In this document: in pieces, positions 60,832 through 64,000 of the stretch
How positions within the stretch are numbered: the first letter of the stretch is position 1
Layout: every line of letters starts with the position of its first letter
DNA from: Montifringilla adamsi
Taxonomy: Eukaryota > Chordata > Aves > Passeriformes > Passeridae
Assembly (NCBI GenBank): GCA_017590115.1
Contig: JAGGNK010006448.1
Location: 6,806,099-6,870,098 of the forward strand
Direction of reading: 5' to 3'
Length of the DNA stretch: 64,000 bases
The notes under the pieces: generated by a model
Seen by the model: the letters and a program-made list of their open reading frames with translations, nothing else
Databases searched by the model: none
What the model was told of the DNA's origin: nothing
Program-made: the position numbers and the translations under genes

Positions 60832-63789
60832 CTTAGCTAATAGTTTTTGTTTGAAGTAACAAAGAAGTTCTTGAGTATAATTCAGCTGTAGAAGACCTAC
60901 ATGTAGCAGGACACTGAATGGGGAGTGATTTGTATATATAAATAAAAGTAGATATGCAGTTGTAAGTGTCTGAGGTCTTGCAGGTTTTTTATCCCACTAC
61001 ACATATAGTTTGAGTTAGTTGTGACAATAAAATGAGTGCCATGCCATAGCATGACACATACAACCAGTGTGCCACAATATGGTGCATGGTGCCCAGAGCC
61101 CTTAAAATGGGATTGTCTGTGGAGTTTTCTATTGAAAATAAAACCAAGCAAATCCTGTCAAACAGACAAACCAACAAACAATAAACCCCCTCAGAACTAA
61201 AATGTATGTAATGCAAGCAGGGTGAGCATTCATATCTCACACATGTTCTGAGTATCTTTCAAAAAAGACATATTGATGGCAAATACTAGCCTCTCACCAG
61301 TGTAATAATTCTACTGCAAAAATACATTAACTCCAGAACTGATTTCCAATAAGATAATTTTTCTCATGTCTGCTAGAGCATTAGTGAAGCTGCCTGTTTT
61401 GTGTTCTTAGATCACTTAGATAATTCTCTAAGACCTCTTAAATAAATATTTAGTATAGGACAAGATAGAATATTGATAGAGGCATGCGCATAAATAAGCT
61501 TCTTTTTCTTTGGATCTAAGTGTAATAAAAACCTTTGTTCAGGTTTACTGTTCCTAATTTCTAATCAAAAATATCTTGACATTGTTCTGGCTCTTTTTTT
61601 CACTGCTGCTCTAAAAAACCCCAAAATTATTAAAGATACTTCTGCCCCCCAATTTCCCACAAGGGCTACGGAGTGATATTTCTTTTGTGTTCTAAAAATC
61701 AACCTAAAATAGTAAACAATTGTTCTTTAGTCAAACAATGTTATTAATATGCATAGGATCCTTCAGGCATTTGAAATTTCATCCACAGAGACTCTATTTT
61801 ACCTTCAAAGCATGTAAATCTTTGTATTTCTTTCAAAAAAGAATAAATAAAAGAACAAATGAAAAGAGGTTTGACTCATTCAAAACCTGAAAAGGACTTG
61901 TAACAAACCTCAGAAATAGAAAATAAAAAAAAAATCCTCTATGAAAAAAAGTAAAAGAAAATAAAATCCTCTTGAAGGAAAAGCTCTTCTCAGGGTCTTT
62001 CTCCCTCTACATAATCCATCTGATCTGTAATTCGTGGCTCCACAGCTTGCAGTCTGGTAAGCCAGAAGTGATTTTCAGGAGTTACCTGAAAATGACACAG
62101 TGGCCATTAATCAATATTTATATTTAAAAGTATGTAGCTAACCAACAAATCTCTTGCAAATAGGTAATAGTTAAAATTATAATTTTATTTACGTTTACTC
62201 AGTGTTCTATTAATTAAGAATATTAAATATTCAAGTGTAAAATAAAGGACATTTTAACAACATGGAAAATGCTTAACTAGCAGACTTATAAAAGTTTGAC
62301 ATTTTTCTTGCAATTATAGGGAAATTTTCATGCACAAGACTGGATTGTTTACTTTTATACTCCTTTTCCCCTAAAAACAAACTCAATCTCCTTTGTTGTG
62401 ACTACTGGTTTCTCCAGTGTAATCACATTTATTAAATGAATTTAGCAAGGCTAAGATCCATAATTTGTAGATAAAAAAAATAGTTATTTATAGGAAATAC
62501 TGATTTAGGCTTCTGAGAGAAAATGACAACAGGGAACAGAGGAAACCATAAAACACTGCAAATGACCTTTAAAATGGAGTATGACTGAAATAAATATTTC
62601 TGTAATTTAAAAACCATTGACATATCACAAATGTGCAAGTGAGATAAGATAATGTTATGAGGTAATCAGATGAGGTAATCACAAAGGACAAAGAGTGAGT
62701 CAAGAAGCAAATTTCCCTCTTGTGCTGTTCTGAAAATTTGCCAGGCTAGGTCTTTGAACTCTGCAAGAGGAACTTCACTATTCTGAGTTTGTTCTGTCTC
62801 TGTTACACGATTAAGTGCAAATCAGTTTAGATTGTGTTCATGATTCTCTTCTAGGGTAACAAGGATTGTGAAAGGATTTGTTACTATGCAACATCATTAT
62901 AAATGTCCAGTTTATAATGAGGATACATGAAATGATTTATATGGCCTCAAGAAGATCCATCACAAAAGATCTGAGATAATTTTCCATAACTCATTTTAGG
63001 ATAAGTGATGGTTTGGACCAAATTCAACATCTTTAAGAAACACTGTTCTTTGACTGGTATGAACACAATAACCTTTCTGTAGAAGCTTGATGGACCCTCA
63101 ATAGTACTTTTTGTTCAAAACTCCTGTGCTCAGTTTGGTATTCCCACAGAAATCGGGGGTAGATGAGGGGGGCTTGTGTCCGGGTCACACATTTTACCAT
63201 CTCACAATAAAAATTACAGGCAGCTCCATGAAATTCAAAGAGTTCTGTGTTCTGTCTTATTAAATGTTTATCACAGTACTGGTTTCTTTGCATGAAATTA
63301 ACTTAGAAAATATTTCTTGATTACCCTTATTCTCAGTGTGGGAACACAGATTATATCTGACTTGAAATGAAAGAAATCATTTGTTTGCCCTTACTGATGA
63401 AAAGTTATCTCTTGAATTTGCATTGCTAGCATGCTCATTTGGCTTCTATTGTATACAAGGAAATAATTTCACTTTTTTCTCTGTGAAGCTGCGGTTTTCA
63501 AGGCATGCATTAGATTACATGCTGAAACATACAAAAATATTTGACAAAAAGCTGTATGAGTGCAAAAGTAATACCTTTTAGTTTTTCAGTTAGTGATAAT
63601 TTCATACAAGAGCTGCAACAAAAATACTGGACAATCACAGGTAGGAAAAAGAGCTATTAAAACTGGAATAATACCTATGGCTTTCCTGATAACTTCTAGA
63701 TGGGAAAATTTCATAAATTAAAACCAAAACAAGGAAACTCTAGGGACTGAGCTGGAGTATCACTGTCCCTTGAAGTGAAGAGTCAGTCA
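60832..63789. other. Non-coding stretch without recognised genes
   Basis: AT-rich sequence with open frames up to 86 codons (63033-63293 minus), none recognised. A small perfect inverted repeat TTTTCAGG/CCTGAAAA lies near 62072-62092. Confidence 0.45.
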
Positions 63790-64000
63790 TACGTGTTGTT
63801 TGGCACAGCTCTGCTGTTGCCTCTCTGGAGCCCAGCAGAAGTGGTGGCTCCCCATGAGGGCCCACTGTCCCAGCAGGTCAGCCAAAGGGCACCAGGGCAG
63901 CCTGGGCACAGGGATGGGCTGAGCCTGGCCCTGGATTGCACCCACAGGTGGCCTGACTCAGCAGAATCACGGCTGGATGGGACAGGGCTGTGGGAAGCTG
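63790..64000. other. GC-rich block at the window edge
   Basis: The last 210 bases switch abruptly to GC-rich sequence with many CTG, CAG, GGGC and CCC words but few CpG. It contains no long open frame. It may be the start of a GC-rich LTR or other repeat that continues past the window, and AGAATCACGG near the end faintly resembles a reversed CR1 start. The edge cuts it off, so no call is made. Confidence 0.5.

Noticed and set aside
1..64000. CRISPR arrays, bacterial operons or phage modules
   Set aside because: No regularly spaced identical repeats with unique spacers, no clustered long frames and no ribosome binding sites. The repeats present are avian retroelements and simple repeats.

Overview
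The window reads as vertebrate nuclear DNA from a bird, most likely a songbird (passerine). The main evidence is a set of CR1 LINE fragments with the avian 3' signature (a GGTTGGAAAAGACC-like block followed by ATTCTATG-type octamers). Further evidence is retroviral LTRs: one closely resembles an LTR I remember as common in passerines, and one resembles the avian ERVL-type LTR. The DNA is strongly AT-rich with many A/T homopolymers. I see no operons, ribosome binding sites, CRISPR arrays or other prokaryotic structure.

I could recognise no host protein-coding exon, tRNA, rRNA or named ncRNA. The longest open frames are about 90 to 140 codons. They match no family I know, and the longest ones lie antisense to repeats or run through homopolymers. 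The window is best read as a gene desert or the inside of a very large intron.

Layout: 0.3-1.2 kb CR1 (-); 4.6 kb old CR1 relic (-); 4.9 kb TTCC microsatellite; 5.45-6.09 kb copy 1 of an old LTR-like repeat; 6.2 kb CR1 (+); 7.49-7.97 kb solo LTR with a perfect 6-bp target duplication; 8.05-8.44 kb CR1 (-); 15.55-15.92 kb second solo LTR with a 6-bp duplication; 17.6 kb CR1 reverse-transcriptase relic (+); 19.55-20.25 kb ERVL-like LTR relic (-); 26.2-28.0 kb three CR1 pieces; 35.7 kb 20-bp minisatellite; 37.9-38.1 kb nested tandem duplications; 39.2 kb CR1 tail (-); 41.84-42.59 kb third solo LTR; 45.77 kb A31 tract; 49.6-50.1 kb old CR1 (-); 55.07-55.66 kb copy 2 of the LTR-like repeat; 56.03-56.18 kb long near-perfect hairpin; 57.6 kb short hairpin; 58.9-59.06 kb T/G-only tract; a GC-rich step in the last 200 bases.

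No new multi-gene system is visible. The items most worth a second look are three intact solo LTRs with their insertion scars, the young-looking 56-kb hairpin, the LTR-like repeat present twice 50 kb apart, the nested duplication near 38 kb, and two stretches that could be conserved non-coding elements but need a multi-species alignment.
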